Assembly: GCA_009739505.2 (NCBI GenBank)
Contig: CM019174.2
Location: 25,844,032 to 25,908,031 of the forward strand
Length of the DNA stretch: 64,000 bases
Origin: Apolygus lucorum
Taxonomy: Eukaryota; Arthropoda; Insecta; Hemiptera; Miridae
Direction of reading: 5' to 3'
Shown here piece by piece: positions 10,611 to 21,681 of this stretch (positions are counted from its first letter, which is position 1; each line of letters begins with the position of its first letter). Under the pieces are notes generated by a model that saw nothing but the letters and a program-made list of their open reading frames with translations, was not told the DNA's origin and did no database searches. A program made the translations under genes and the position numbers.

Positions 10611-12076
10611 GTAATAAAAGCTGTGACAACACGAATTAATTAATTTCTTACATAAATCACTGATAAGTTTGAAGACAATTTACTTCCTCTTCATCCATCC
10701 AAATCTCATCTCTTTCTCCTACTCTACATCTATATGGGTCATTTTCCTGGAAAGGTACAATCGATATCTCAAGATTTCAGAAAACTTAAAGTTCGACTCA
10801 AACTTAAAGTTCTGCCAAAAATCAGGGATTAACCTCACACCATACTGATTGAATTTCGACAAAAGAACACACAGTGGGACGCTTAAATAATTAATTAAAA
10901 ATTAAAGAAGAAAACCTATCGAAAGAAACCTATTGGCGTGGTTTCCGCGTAAAGGAGAATACTCGGAACCCCATCTCCATGAGGAGCGAGAACTGGGAGT
11001 TATTCCAAAAATTGAACCAGGGCGGGACGCAGGTGTAGAAAAGGGTTAAACCAACGTGGAACACGGTTTTTCTGATAGCAACCTAGAAACCTCCGAAAGT
11101 AACCAAGTAATCTCAATTCATCGGTTTTTCGAGCCAAAACTTGGTACCAGGGGATTTTTACGGTTGCTGAATACAGTTTTGAGGTCAAAAAATGTGAAGT
11201 TTTTAAATTGCAACGGAAAATTCAAATTAAATTGTTAACAACTTGAAAAAAGTCTTTCATCTCTCCAAAAGCCACCATCACCGGCAGATGAAAGACACAA
11301 AAAAAGACACAAAATTCCTGGGTGGCACTTAGGTTTTTCAGCTTTTCCCGCGTTCTGGTGCTGTTCTGCTGAAGTGTAACCATATCGCTGGAACCAGCTC
11401 GGTAAAAACAAGAACTAGAGACCAAAAAGAAAAAATAATTTCGAGTTCTTGCCGTTCTTACAGAAGGCAGATGAAAGACAGACGGTGACTGTGACACCAC
11501 AATTTCGCAACTGACTCCACTTGCGCACGCTTCCACACAGAAGGAATACGTTTCCCGCCGCTTTCTTTGATAACCTGACGACTAACCTCACCTCTTACAG
11601 TGGTAGTAAAACCGCGGGAAACGATAAAAAGCTGCCAAAATACGAAAACACAAAAATGGCAGATTAAAGACAAAATCCTCCGGACAAGCACATTTTATCC
11701 TCCTGCTCGCTTTATTTGCTTCTGAAAAAAATCTGCAAATCCATTTTTTTCATGTCCAGGTATATGCAATAAAGAATCACTACAAATTCAGGCCGCTGCT
11801 TTCATAGGTGAGTCATAGTGTTCAAGCAAAGTTGACTACCTAGGGGTCCGGACATGGCAGATTACTGGACATTTACCAGTTTAAACTTTAATTTCTGTAT
11901 TTTAGCGTGAATAAGTGCATATTTCATTGATTGCCCGAAGTAGAACAAAGTTGATAGTTTATGGAGAATTTTTTTTTGACACCCAAATCATAAATGTGCA
12001 TTCAGAAGCTTCTCTGGACAACGATTCGCCCTTTCTGGGTAAATGACCCATCTACATCTCACTTCCAATCTGTAAA
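10611..12076. other. Putative intron sequence
   Basis: No repeat family is recognised. At 11791-11806 a 16-nt segment (GCCGCTGCTTTCATAG) lies between an AG and a consensus GTGAGT donor. It could be a micro-exon of the gene starting at 10542, but the upstream pyrimidine tract is weak. Minus-strand frames at 11222-11691 match nothing I recognise. Confidence 0.3.
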
Positions 12077-12453
12077 TTAACCCTAATTGGGCCATGGTGC
12101 CACTAGTGTCGCCGAAAACATCTCAGGAACCCATAGCTGTCCCAAGGTGTCACCGGAGTAACCAACATCAAATTGCAATTTTAAATTTAATGGACTGCAG
12201 AATTTTTGTGGGCGATTGGAAGTCTCAAAATAGAGTTGCGACAAACATTTTCAAAAGAAATCAATTAAAAACAATAATTTTTTTTCTCGAAAATGTTCAA
12301 AATGTCTTCAAAAAACGGTGAAAAAATTCAGCTCTATCCATTAATTTAAATTGCAATTTAAATCTAGTTAATCTGATGACACCTTGGGACAGCTGTTGGA
12401 TTCCTTAGATGTTTTCGGTGACACTAGTGACACCATGGTCCAATTAGGGTTAA
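12077..12453. mobile_element. Rep-E, TTAA-type MITE, copy 2
   Basis: It lies between TTAA at 12077-12080 and TTAA at 12450-12453. The ends are CCCTAATTGGGCCATGGTG and its complement, continuing through CACTAGTG...CCGAAAACATCT. It is 377 bp including the target sites and has no coding sequence. Confidence 0.85.
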
Positions 12454-12518
12454 GGAAAACCTTCTAAAGATAATTAGTAATGAATTTCTAACTTATTTTC
12501 TGCACCATTTCACTTCAG

Positions 12519-12539
12519 ATTTCAGTTAAGTTGAATAAG
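12519..12539 (+). CDS. Possible 21-nt exon (ISVKLNK)
   Basis: A pyrimidine-rich acceptor (TTTTCTGCACCATTTCACTTCAG) precedes 21 nt in phase 0, then a GTAGGT donor. Joined to the exon ending at 10610 it would extend the mature chain from SGTFE to SGTFEISVKLNK without a stop. This is a sequence-pattern call only. Exons this short are uncommon, and the next in-frame codons past the donor reach a stop within five codons. Confidence 0.25.
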
Positions 12540-13830
12540 GTAGGTTTTTTGTAGATGCTAAAATCCCTGAGATTGCCTGAGTGGCACTTCTGTTGAAATA
12601 TTTATAATGTGGAGGATAGATGGAGAGACGATATCTATGTTTTTTTTCTGAAATCAAAATAGTTTATTTACTTCGGAAACTAAAATATCAACTTAACACA
12701 ATTCTTCTTTCCAATAACTTATAGTATTCACAACTCGGTAATGAAAAAATTCAAAGATAAGGCCTTCCCCTCGTTTCCGATTCAATTGACGATATTATTT
12801 ATAAGGCTCTCGCCTGGCGGTAAGTTCGAACGAAAGAAAATCATTCTTGATTGAGTGTAATTTTCTTTATGTACTTATTACTCTAAATCCTGGTTCTATC
12901 TTGAAGTTGACTGGAAAGCTGTGCTCTGATGTTACCAAGTAAGGCGTAGATGAGGAAACGACTCAAACATAAATGTCGATAAGCATATTATTTATTTCAG
13001 ATAATTTCCAAGTTCATCTGAGTAGGTACCTGTCAAGAGCTGATAAGCTGCTGCAACGCTATTAAAATTGTTGGCGAGTCAAATTAGCAATGCTATTAAA
13101 TAATCTTTCAAGGCTGCGATCCAACTAAGATGATTTTCCGAGCCTGAAAGGTTTATTGTCTTCCATCTAAGAAGGTAGGTATCATCCTCATAGTCGAGCC
13201 GGAAGAAATTGTTTACCCATTCGTTTTCGAGTTTCAAAGCTCTCTGATCAATATTGATCACGTTTCTTGTCTGCTTGTTGGTCTCTGGTATTCATAATTG
13301 GTGTTAATTTCTGTGTAAGTTAGACAGCTCAATCAATAATCGTAGGTCTTCTATAAGAAATACGTTGAGTTCCACGAGAAAGGTGTTTCATAGTGAAAAA
13401 TCTAGAAGAGATCCAGAAAAAGGATCCATCGTTTTCTCAATACTACTCCAGGACAATGGATAGTAGCGATTAATCTGACAATCGATTGCTGGATGCGGTT
13501 AGCACGAGTTTCAGGATTAATAGCTTTTTCATGCCTGGACGCCCTCGACTGGCTGCAGAGTAAGAAGAGAGGTAACCCTACACATCCACTGCCCTTCCAT
13601 GGCTTCTCTTGTACCATTTTTTAAACAATAATTTTGACATGATTTCCCAGTGGAGGTCATTTGTGGGCGAAATTTGTAGTGGATCATACCTAGAGTTTTA
13701 AAATTTGTGTGATGCATCAATTCGAAAAACCATCAACATGAATTAGGTGTATGGTGAGGGGAGGAAATGAGCGGCTGATCCTCAGTTTTCATAAAAAGTA
13801 TTATGTCGAGCTAGCTATTGATTAGTCTAT
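12540..13830. other. Unassigned sequence
   Basis: No repeat ends or convincing exons are seen. The right part may include the distal 3' LTR of the gypsy element at 14002-16148, whose outer border I cannot fix. Confidence 0.3.
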
Positions 13831-14001
13831 ACTTAGCACCAAGATGTCTCCCACAACCGGTTATTTTACTTGAAGTATCTCGCTAACAGCTAATATTCAC
13901 AAGCCAAGAGTTGGTGAAAGAATGAATGTATTTCTATTAAACTATTCTCAATATGATTGCATGACTACTGGATAACAATATCTATAACCCATGATGCAAC
14001 A
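13831..14001 (-). repeat. Probable 3' LTR (start) of Ty3/gypsy element 1
   Basis: Immediately after the polypurine tract, the minus strand continues TGTTGCATCATGGGTTATAG, with the expected TG start of an LTR. No second LTR exists in the window to define its length because the 5' half of the element is missing. The left boundary given here is arbitrary. Confidence 0.4.
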
Positions 14002-14016
14002 ACTCCTCCCCCTTTA
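14002..14016 (-). promoter_or_regulatory. Polypurine tract of gypsy element 1
   Basis: The minus-strand purine run TAAAGGGGGAGGAGT begins in the integrase stop region and ends at the putative LTR. In Ty3/gypsy elements this primes plus-strand DNA synthesis. Confidence 0.6.
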
Positions 14017-15102
14017 GGAACCCAGAGCCTTCTTCATATGATCTGCGTGAACACGACGTTCCACACCATCGATGATGACCACGTAGGATAATGGTCCCGT
14101 CTTTTGCTTCACAATCGCTTCTACAAATATTTTGTCGTCTTTTTTTCTTTTTACCCAAACTGTCTCCCCCTCACGGAATTCCTTCAGCAACGCTCGGTCG
14201 TGTTGAAGTTTTTGCTTGATTTGCTGTTCATCCAGTCTTCCAGCCAAATCTGGCTGTAATAGACTGATTCTGGTTCGTAGATGGCGCCCCAACAACAACT
14301 CTGCCGGCGTTCGTGCTGTTGTTCTGTGACTAGTTATTCTATATGGGAATAGAAACTGATTCAGAGGAGTCCGCAGATCCTGCTTGCTGCTCTTACTAGA
14401 TCCAAAACGTTGATTGAATGTCCTAACCATCCTCTCTGCTAATCCATTAGATCTTGGATGGTAAGGAGTGGTTAGCACATGTTTTACATTGTTATATTTA
14501 CAAAACTCCTTAAAATTTTCAGAAGTCCATTGCGGCCCATTGTCCGAAACAACAACCATTGGTAGCCCAAACCTTGCAAAAATGTCTTCTAGAACCGCTA
14601 TTGTTTTCTCCGTCGTAATCAGCTTCATTGGTACAACTTCGATCCATTTTGAGGTTGCATCTACCATAATCAACCAGTTGTGTCCCTCGAAAGATTCTGC
14701 GAAGTCTACGTGCAACCGTGACCATGGTTCCGTTGGGATATTCCAGGAATACAATGGTGATTCTGGATCCCAAGGCCTGTTCTCTTGGCAGGGTTTACAC
14801 GTATTCAAGAATATTTCTATTTCCTTATCAATGGACGGCCACCAAAGATGCACTATGGACCTCATTGCTGAGACCCCTGGATGGCCTTCGTGTAATATCT
14901 GTATTATATCTTTTTGTAGGGAAGCAGGTACCACTATTCTACCTTTCCATAGTAAAATACCTTCTTCGTAGGATAGTTCTTCCTTCTTCTCATAAAACGT
15001 CCAAAATTCCTCAGTCAAATATTCCTTCATTGGCCATCCCTGCTGCAAATACCTTACTATTTTATTCAATTTTGCATCTTCTTCTGTTCTTGTTCTCAAC
15101 AA
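14014..15102 (-). CDS. Ty3/gypsy integrase (C-terminal pol)
   Basis: Integrase joins retrotransposon cDNA to host DNA. The 362-residue frame shows an N-terminal zinc-binding HHCC domain (H71, H74, C102, C105) and a catalytic core with all three acidic residues: D133 in HVDFAES, D187 in VVSDNGPQW and E223 in NGLAER. D187 and E223 have exactly 35 residues between them (D,D35E). A C-terminal GPLSYVV/RRVHADHM segment follows. The first Met is not a natural start. This segment would continue from the RT/RNase H frame 15 kb-side, which is one base out of register. No internal stop occurs, so the copy may be fairly young despite its missing 5' half. Confidence 0.9.
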   Translation of the reverse strand: MLRTRTEEDAKLNKIVRYLQQGWPMKEYLTEEFWTFYEKKEELSYEEGILLWKGRIVVPASLQKDIIQILHEGHPGVSAMRSIVHLWWPSIDKEIEIFLNTCKPCQENRPWDPESPLYSWNIPTEPWSRLHVDFAESFEGHNWLIMVDATSKWIEVVPMKLITTEKTIAVLEDIFARFGLPMVVVSDNGPQWTSENFKEFCKYNNVKHVLTTPYHPRSNGLAERMVRTFNQRFGSSKSSKQDLRTPLNQFLFPYRITSHRTTARTPAELLLGRHLRTRISLLQPDLAGRLDEQQIKQKLQHDRALLKEFREGETVWVKRKKDDKIFVEAIVKQKTGPLSYVVIIDGVERRVHADHMKKALGS

Positions 15103-16110
15103 TTTTTTGATACACCTATATCCTTCACTTTCGTTTGTGTAATCTTTCGTCCATATTCGATTTTGTTCTCCTCATTTGCTGCTTTCTGTGGTAATCTTGA
15201 CAGAGCATCAGCGGGGCTGTTGTCTTTTCCAGGAATAAACTCAATTACATAATCAAATTCCATGAGCGTGAGTGCCCATCTGCTAAGACGACTGGATGCT
15301 AACTTTGGCAGCTCCGCCTTTTCCCCGAACAAGTATGTCAGTGGTTTGTGATCAGTCTTAAGTATGAATCTCTTTCCATAGAGGTATCTTTCAAACTTTT
15401 TGACGGAATGCACAATACCTAGCGCCTCTCTATCTATTACGGAATAGCGCTGCTCCGCTTTGTTCAAGGTTCGTGACGTAAACGCTATAGGCTTTTCAGA
15501 TCCATCAGGAAAACGATGACTTAGTACTCCACCCACCCCTGTTTCACTAGCATCGGAGTAGAGTATCAAAGGTAACGATGGGTCGTAATGAACCAAGGTA
15601 TCGGACGAAGAGAGTATCTCTTTTAGCTCCTGTACTACTTTACTATGTTGCTGGGTCCAGTTCCATTTGGCTCCTTTTTGCAGCAAACTATAAAGCAATG
15701 TACAATGGCCTTGCAATCTAGGGATGAATTTCTGGTAGTAGTTAATACTGCCCATAAACGATGTAAGTTCCTTCACATTCGACGGCTCAGGCATTTGTCT
15801 AATAGCCTGAACGTGCTCTTCCGTTGGATGAATCCCCAATCTGTCAAATCGATGTCCCAAATAGATGACGGAATCTTGAAGCCACCTACACTTCGCCAAC
15901 TGTACTCTCATTCCCGCCGTGTTCAGTCTCTCAAGGACTGTATCCACTTTCCTAATGTGCGTCTCTTTGTCTTTTGCGGTAATGATTATATCATCTAAAT
16001 AACATTGTACCCCCTCAATTCCAGCTAGAACTATTTCCATTGTTTTTTGGAATTTTGCTGGTGCCGAACTGATTCCAAATGGCATTTTGTAATCAGCGGT
16101 ACTCCTCCTC
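15096..16110 (-). CDS. Ty3/gypsy reverse transcriptase (C-part) and RNase H
   Basis: Pol segment for cDNA synthesis and RNA removal. Homology begins near YKMPFGISSAPAKFQ (residue about 24 of the open frame to 16160). Upstream residues are unrelated sequence across the truncation breakpoint. The catalytic YLDD box is at residues 54-57 and the thumb around 75-160. RNase H follows with LYSDASETGVGG (D203), DREAL (E245), KTDHKPL (D270) and SPADALSR (D318), all acidic residues present. RT motif A with its catalytic Asp is lost. The frame ends at a TGA (15096) just after an A-run, and integrase continues in the -1 frame. Confidence 0.9.
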
Positions 16111-16148
16111 AATACTACAATCCATCGTATATTAAACCAAAAAGATAT

Positions 16149-16250
16149 TTGCCCACTCAACTTGGCAGACGTTTATGAAATGCTGCTCAAATACAAAGCT
16201 ACCAAGCTACAAAGCTACCCCAACTTTCGGTAGTGAGGAAGCATAATTTT
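16149..16250. repeat. Fragment of Rep-B/C ends
   Basis: CCCACTCAACTTGGCAGACG (a Rep-C 3' end) is followed within 90 bp by TTTCGGTAGTGAGGAAGCATAATTTT (a Rep-C 5' hairpin end on the other strand). It looks like a rearranged or deleted copy abutting the gypsy truncation. Confidence 0.5.
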
Positions 16251-17211
16251 AAATCGTAATAATTTGGAGTTTATCATCGTGTAAGTTCTTCCGATTGTAG
16301 TTAAAACCCATTGTTTCTTTTATTTGTTTTGAACGATTGACATTTATGTTGCGGCAGTAGGTTGATGGTTCAACTTTTTACGGGTCTTCCAGCCGACTAC
16401 GGACTTTCCTACGAGAACTCTTTTGAACGAATTTGACCGAGAACGCTTTACGCCAAGTTTATTTGCGGAAGCGGCGCGCGATTGTAAATTTCTCTTGGGA
16501 TGAAATGGCGAGTTCTATAAAAAGAGTTTTTTACGGTCGTAGGTTCCACACTTGACTCAGGTTTATCATTGGAAATGTGTCACAATATTGTAAGAATGGC
16601 TGCTTATAGAAAACAGACTTATGTTTTCCCACATAATGAGTTGAAAATTTGAATCGATTTTGACATTCAGATCATCAATAACAAACAAGAACTGAAAGTA
16701 CATCACGAAAAACATTGCTTATTATGTAAATTTACAAGTGAAAGTGAACTTGAATCCCATTGGTCGACTGAGTGAAGGGCTCACTGAGATGAAAAGAACT
16801 GGGAGAATCAACCGATGTCAATTGAGATGGAAAAGGTGAAGGAAACCTCTTTGTAATGGACCTATTCCGCTCTTATTCGGAGGGTAATGATTTCATCGAG
16901 ATCAGCAGGAGCCAATGTAGGTTGAAGGCACCAGTTTCAGACACTGGTCCAGTATCAGACACTTTCAACTTCACATCTAAAAATAAGAGTTTCTAACGGT
17001 TTTCAGGCCTTTTCCTTGGGTCATTTGGTGCAAGCAGATCATTCTAGTGGACAGTTCTGAAACTATGAGCTCTGAGAAGAATATTACAGTTTTGGAGTCG
17101 GTTATCGTAGGGCACTTCCACATTAGTTCTCCAACGGCGAGGTTAACAACAATGTGGCCAAGTGACCAGCTTTCTACTGTTATATTTGCCTGATTTTTCC
17201 GTTCCCATTCA
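16251..17211. other. Unassigned; includes a coding-like minus-strand stretch
   Basis: Minus-strand frame 16977-17215 reads smoothly (for example ANITVESWSLGHIVVNLAVG and MICLHQMTQG) and is not part of a repeat I recognise. Its upstream side is cut by Rep-B copy 2. I cannot name a family. CAGTATCAGACA near 16950 is the complement of the motif expanded in the 19.2-kb minisatellite. Confidence 0.3.
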
Positions 17212-17990
17212 ATTTTTGCTTCCGAGTCTACCAAGGTAGCGGAAGCTTTGTTTTCACTTTTCAAGGACGAAAAAAAAAGTTCTCCAAAATCAAAATTTTC
17301 ACTCGCGTTTTGCGTTTTAGACCTTTCTGAACAATTTTGGTTCAGTGTCTGTGTGTCTGTGTGTCTGTCTGTCTGTCTGTCATGAATTCCTTGTAACGCG
17401 CATAACTATACGAAGTTATTGTCCGATTTCAATGAAATTTTCAGGGATTGTGCGGGTTGGTGTGTAGACGGTCCCCTATGAAAATCATCACCCCCGGTCT
17501 GATAGAAGCGACTGCGCATGCGCAAACGTGAATTCCTTGTAACGGCCATAACTTTCACATTTTCCATCCGATTTCAAAGAAATTTTCAGGAATGTTACAG
17601 ATTAGTATTTAGATGGTCTCCTATGAAAATCACCACCTTCGGACTGATAGTAGCTACTGCGCATGCGCAAACGTGAATTTCCTGGTAACGTCCATAATTT
17701 CTACATTTGCTATCCGATTTCAAAGAAATTTTCAGGGATGTTACAGATTAGTATTTAGATGGTCCCCTATGAAAATCACCACCTTCGGACTGATAGTAGC
17801 CACTGCGCATGCGCAAACGTGAATTCCTTGTAACGGCCATAACTTCTACATTTTCCATCCGATTTCAATGAAATTTTCAGGGATGTTACAGATTAACTTG
17901 TTTTGATGTTTTGAGATTAACTACTATGCATCGGATCATCTATGCAATCGGGTTATGGATACGAGGAAGCTATGTGCCACACCCACTTGG
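17212..17990 (+). mobile_element. Rep-B copy 2
   Basis: Starts TTTTTGCTTCCGAGTCTACC with a hairpin, then a (TGTC)n tract, three 145-146-bp units (CATG centres 17517, 17662, 17808) and the 3' section ending ...GTGCCACACCCACTTGG, where the next Rep-B copy begins head-to-tail. Confidence 0.85.
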
Positions 17991-18618
17991 AATTTTTTTT
18001 GCTTCCGAGTCTACCAAAGTAGCGGAAGCTTTGTTTTCACTTTTCAAGGATGAAAAAAACAAGTTCTCCAAAATCAAAATTTTCACTCGCGTTTTGCGTT
18101 TTAGAACTTTCTGAACAATTTTGGTTCCGTGTCTGTCTGTCTGTCTGTCTGTCATGAATTCCTTGTAACGCGCATAACTATACGAAGTTATTGTCCGATT
18201 TCGATTAAATTTTCAGGGATTGTGCGGGTTGGTGTGTAGACGGTCCCCTATGAAAATCATCATCCCCGGACTGATAGAAGCGACTGCGCATGCGCAAACG
18301 TGAATTTCCTTGTAACGGCCATAACTTCCACATTTTCAACCCGATTTCAATGAAATTTTCAGGGATGTTACAGATTAGTATTTAGATGGTCCCCTATGAA
18401 AATCATCATCCCCGGACTGATAGAAGTGACTGCGCATTTTTTTTTTTTTTTTATCTAATCACATACACCTACTCACTTAATTTTTCATCCGAAGTTGATG
18501 AAATTTTCTAGGATTGTCTAGATTAGCGTGTAGATGGTCCCCTATGAGGCTAGTGGAAGGTACTTAGAGATTGGTGTTTCGAGATCAGCTACAATGCATC
18601 GGATCATCTATACAATCG
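17991..18618 (+). mobile_element. Rep-B copy 3, truncated
   Basis: It has the same 5' hairpin start and tandem units, then a poly-T of about 16 and the 3' segment TGCATCGGATCATCTATACAATCG, where it stops. The terminal GGAAGC...GGCAGACG part is missing. Confidence 0.8.
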
Positions 18619-19146
18619 TTTTCGCTTTATTTTCATATTAGGTAGTGTCCTGTATTATTGATAGATTGCGAAATTTTGTTCGGAATGACAATATTATAAC
18701 CGAATTTCGAGGATGTCTGATACTGGGTTCCGATTGGGGCCATTTTCAGTATCAGACAGGGGATGTCTGATACTGGTAATTTCGACAAATCGGGATTTCT
18801 TGGTTTTTCTCGTTTATTTTTAATGTTAAAAACTTGAAACTCACGCTTTAACTTATATAGCCACCCCAGTCATAAAACAAATATTGAATTGAGCCAAAGT
18901 TACTCGGCTTCGGCTCAATTCAATGTTTGTTTTTATTACTAAATCGCGACTGTATACATGAATTTAGGTGTGATAGTATTGCCTTTTGTCCCGTTATCTA
19001 AGGCCTCACGGTTTGGGATGTAATGCACTATGAAGTACGATTATTCCATTCCTATTTTCAAATTATAACTAACACATTATTTTTGTCAGGGCGTTTGAAA
19101 GAAAATACTGTTTTTAGAAATTATTCAAGTTGCCATAAAATTGGAA
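18619..19146. other. Spacer with isolated TGTCTGATACTGG motifs
   Basis: GGATGTCTGATACTGG occurs near 18711 and 18762 and its complement near 18755. This is the core of the tandem array that follows. No gene is seen. Confidence 0.5.
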
Positions 19147-19600
19147 TTTGATTCTGGGCCTGAAGGGTGTCTGATACTGGCGCTATTCATACTTCTCCGT
19201 GTCTGATTCTGGACCTGCAGGGTGTCTGATACTGGCGCCATTCATACTTCTCCGTGTCTGATTCTGGACCTGGAGGGTGTCTGATACTGGCACCATTCAA
19301 ATTTCTCCGTGTCTGATTCTGGACCTGAAGGGTGTCTGATACTGGCGCTATTCATACTTCTCCTTGTCTGATTCTGGACCAGGAGGGTGTCTGATACTGG
19401 CGCTATTCATACTTCTCCGTGTCTGATTCTGGACCTGCAGGGTGTCTGATACTGGCGCCATTCGTACTTCTCCACGTCTGATTCTGGACCTGGAGGGTGT
19501 CTGATACTGGCACCATTCAAATTTCTCCGTGTCTGATTCTGGACCTGAAGGGTGTCTGATACTGGCGCCATTCATATTTCTCCGTGTGTGATACTGATGC
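19147..19600. repeat. 55-bp minisatellite, about eight units
   Basis: Each unit contains GTCTGATTCTGGACCTG and GGTGTCTGATACTGGCGCC followed by ATTCATACTTCTCCGT. The phase repeats every 55 bp (for example 19200 to 19255). Units differ at few sites (GCGCTATT/GCGCCATT/GCACCATT; CTGCAG/CTGGAG/CTGAAG) in a pattern suggesting higher-order duplication. 55 is not a multiple of three, so the open frame across it is not a protein signal. Confidence 0.9.
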
Positions 19601-20576
19601 AAAAACATGGTTTCGGAAAAACTATATTGAATCCTAAAAACAAGACAATCCTTCGATTTCCAAGCCTTGGTGACTTGTTGTGAAGTTGGAGCACCTAATA
19701 ATGCCACCCCGATAAACATATGATCAAATCACGCCTCGCAGTATAAATAAACCAGACAATCTCAGCTTGTAGTGTCTGATACTGGTGCCATCTCCTTACA
19801 TGTTAAAGAACGATATATCATCAACATATTCGAGAACAACTTCTTGACTATGTTGTCAATGACAATTCAGATTCTGTTAAATCATTTAATATTTAATAGA
19901 CGAACTCCGGTTCTCCGGAATAATATTTGCCCTTATTACGAACCCTCAAAACCCACCTTGTTATGTATTGTTGAGCAGAAAACCCCGCATTACAGAAATC
20001 TTTTCATTTTCGTTAAAAAATCAAATTTGTTTTTTATTTTCGGTTAGGAGCTCGTTCCTCTCGACGTAAACGACTATATGACGTTTTTTTGATGTTTAGT
20101 GGATGTATTATTATTATTCGAAAGGGGTGTAGCGTAAAAGAATTTGGGGGGGGGGGGGGGGGTCCAATTATTTTTAACGATTTCCCGAGTACGGAAGTAG
20201 GTTGGTAAAAAAAGAACATCAGGTTATTTTTCACTCGCGTCTCGACGAGTTTTTCGGTTGACTCGGAATGTGTAAACTGGATGTGTAATATTATTTGTAT
20301 TTATGATTTTGAAGTATCTTCTAAATGTCGCTTACATAGGCGAGATTTTCAAGGCCTAATTTACTACTTACTGAAGAATGAACAGTTTTAACTTAGTTTA
20401 GGATCAGAAACGGTCTGCGAAATGAGCACTCTAGCATTCTCACATAGTTTATCATTGACCCTTTCAAGAGCTCTTTAGCTCCAAAAAGGCACTTCAATTC
20501 GTCAAACTTAGTCTTCTTGAAGTCTAGTAACAAGACAAAACTATTATACCCATCAGTAGTAGTATACAGGGTGTAA
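19601..20576. other. Unassigned, with a G homopolymer
   Basis: Another TGTCTGATACTGG is at about 19773. A run of about 18 G residues is at 20144-20162. No exon or repeat end is recognised. Confidence 0.4.
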
Positions 20577-21677
20577 GCCTAACTGGTCTGCCATACGGTA
20601 CCAGTCGATTCTACAACTAATTTGCAACAAAAAATGTCCCGTGGCAATTTTTTTTAAAACCCTTCGTTTTCGAGTTATTTTAACTTTAAACTTTTTTTTC
20701 CCGTGATTTTGACCTTATGTCATTAAATTGGTCATAACTCCTTTAATTTGCTGTGTAAATTACTATTTGAGGATACGGTTGGAATGAGCATTAAATTTTC
20801 TATTGGATAGATGCCTTAACTTTTTTTTGAGTCAAGGTTTGAGACATGAAAACGTCCTCTAAAAAGATAATTTTACGTAATTTTGGAAACCTCGCATTTT
20901 TTCAATCTCAAATTGAACTCCGAGAACCCATACTTTTTCAAGATGCAAGAACGGTGAAAACTGCGCCAGAATCTCAGCTTTCCAATGGTATAATCAAAAC
21001 ATATTCTACAACCGAATTTAGGGGAGAAATTTGTGTTTGAACGCGGAAAAACGTGCATTTTTTCAAAGAAATCAGCGCTCTGGCCTCCTGTTTCCGGAGG
21101 CCTCGCGGTCTACTGCGGCGCCGACCCACCCACTGCTATCGTCCGACCCCTCAGATCGACTAGGCGGAGCGCCGATTTCGTTGAACACATGCACGTTTTT
21201 CCGCGTTCAAACACAAATTTCACCCCTAAATTCGGTTGTAGAATTTGTTTTGATTATACCATTGGAAAGCTGAGATTCTAGCGCAGTTTTCATTGTTCTT
21301 GCATCTTGAAAAAGTATGGGTTCTCGTAGTTCAATTTGAGATTGAAAAAATGCGAGGTTTCCAAAATTACGTAAAATTCTCTTTTTAGAGGACGTTTTCA
21401 TGTCTCAAACCTTGACTCAAAAAAAAGTTAAGGCATCTATCCGATAGGAAATTTAATGCTCTTTCCAACGGTATCCTCAAATTGTAATTTACACAGCAAA
21501 TTGAAGGGGTTATGACCGATTTAATGACATAAGGTCAAAATCACGAAAAAAAAGTTTAAAGTTAAAATAACTCAAAAACAAAGGGTTTAAAAAAAATTGC
21601 TAAGGGACATTTTTTGTTGCAAATTAGTTGTAGAATCGACTGGTACCGTATGGCAGACCAGTTAGGCTCACACCCTG
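20577..21677. mobile_element. Foldback element with 480-bp inverted arms
   Basis: The left arm (20577 to about 21060) and right arm (about 21189 to 21677) are near-perfect inverted repeats starting CAGGGTGTAAGCCTAACTGG and its counterpart, with TATA at both outer edges. A GC-rich spacer of about 130 bp (CCTCCTGTTTCCGGAGGCC, GCGGCGCCGACCC) separates them. Both arms carry the same 64-codon frame (20846-21040 plus, 21207-21401 minus), as inverted copies must. A decayed relative lies at 31040-31275. Superfamily unknown. Confidence 0.85.
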
Positions 21678-21681
21678 TATA

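Larger units (their letters stand above)
14002..16148 (-). mobile_element. Ty3/gypsy retrotransposon 1, 5'-truncated
   Basis: The element retains the 3' part of pol: the end of reverse transcriptase, RNase H and integrase, then the polypurine tract and an LTR start. Gag, protease, the RT N-terminus, the primer-binding site and the 5' LTR are missing. Homology stops near 16100, next to a Rep-B/C-type end. Residue patterns resemble the widespread K02A2.6-like (Mag-related) lineage. It cannot be autonomous. Confidence 0.9.

Noticed and set aside
14468..14971. Long plus-strand open frames opposite the gypsy integrase
   Set aside because: They are antisense shadows of the minus-strand integrase, which has all domain motifs.
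19348..19719. 123-codon frame across the 55-bp minisatellite
   Set aside because: The 55-bp period rotates the reading frame, so the peptide repeats are an artefact.
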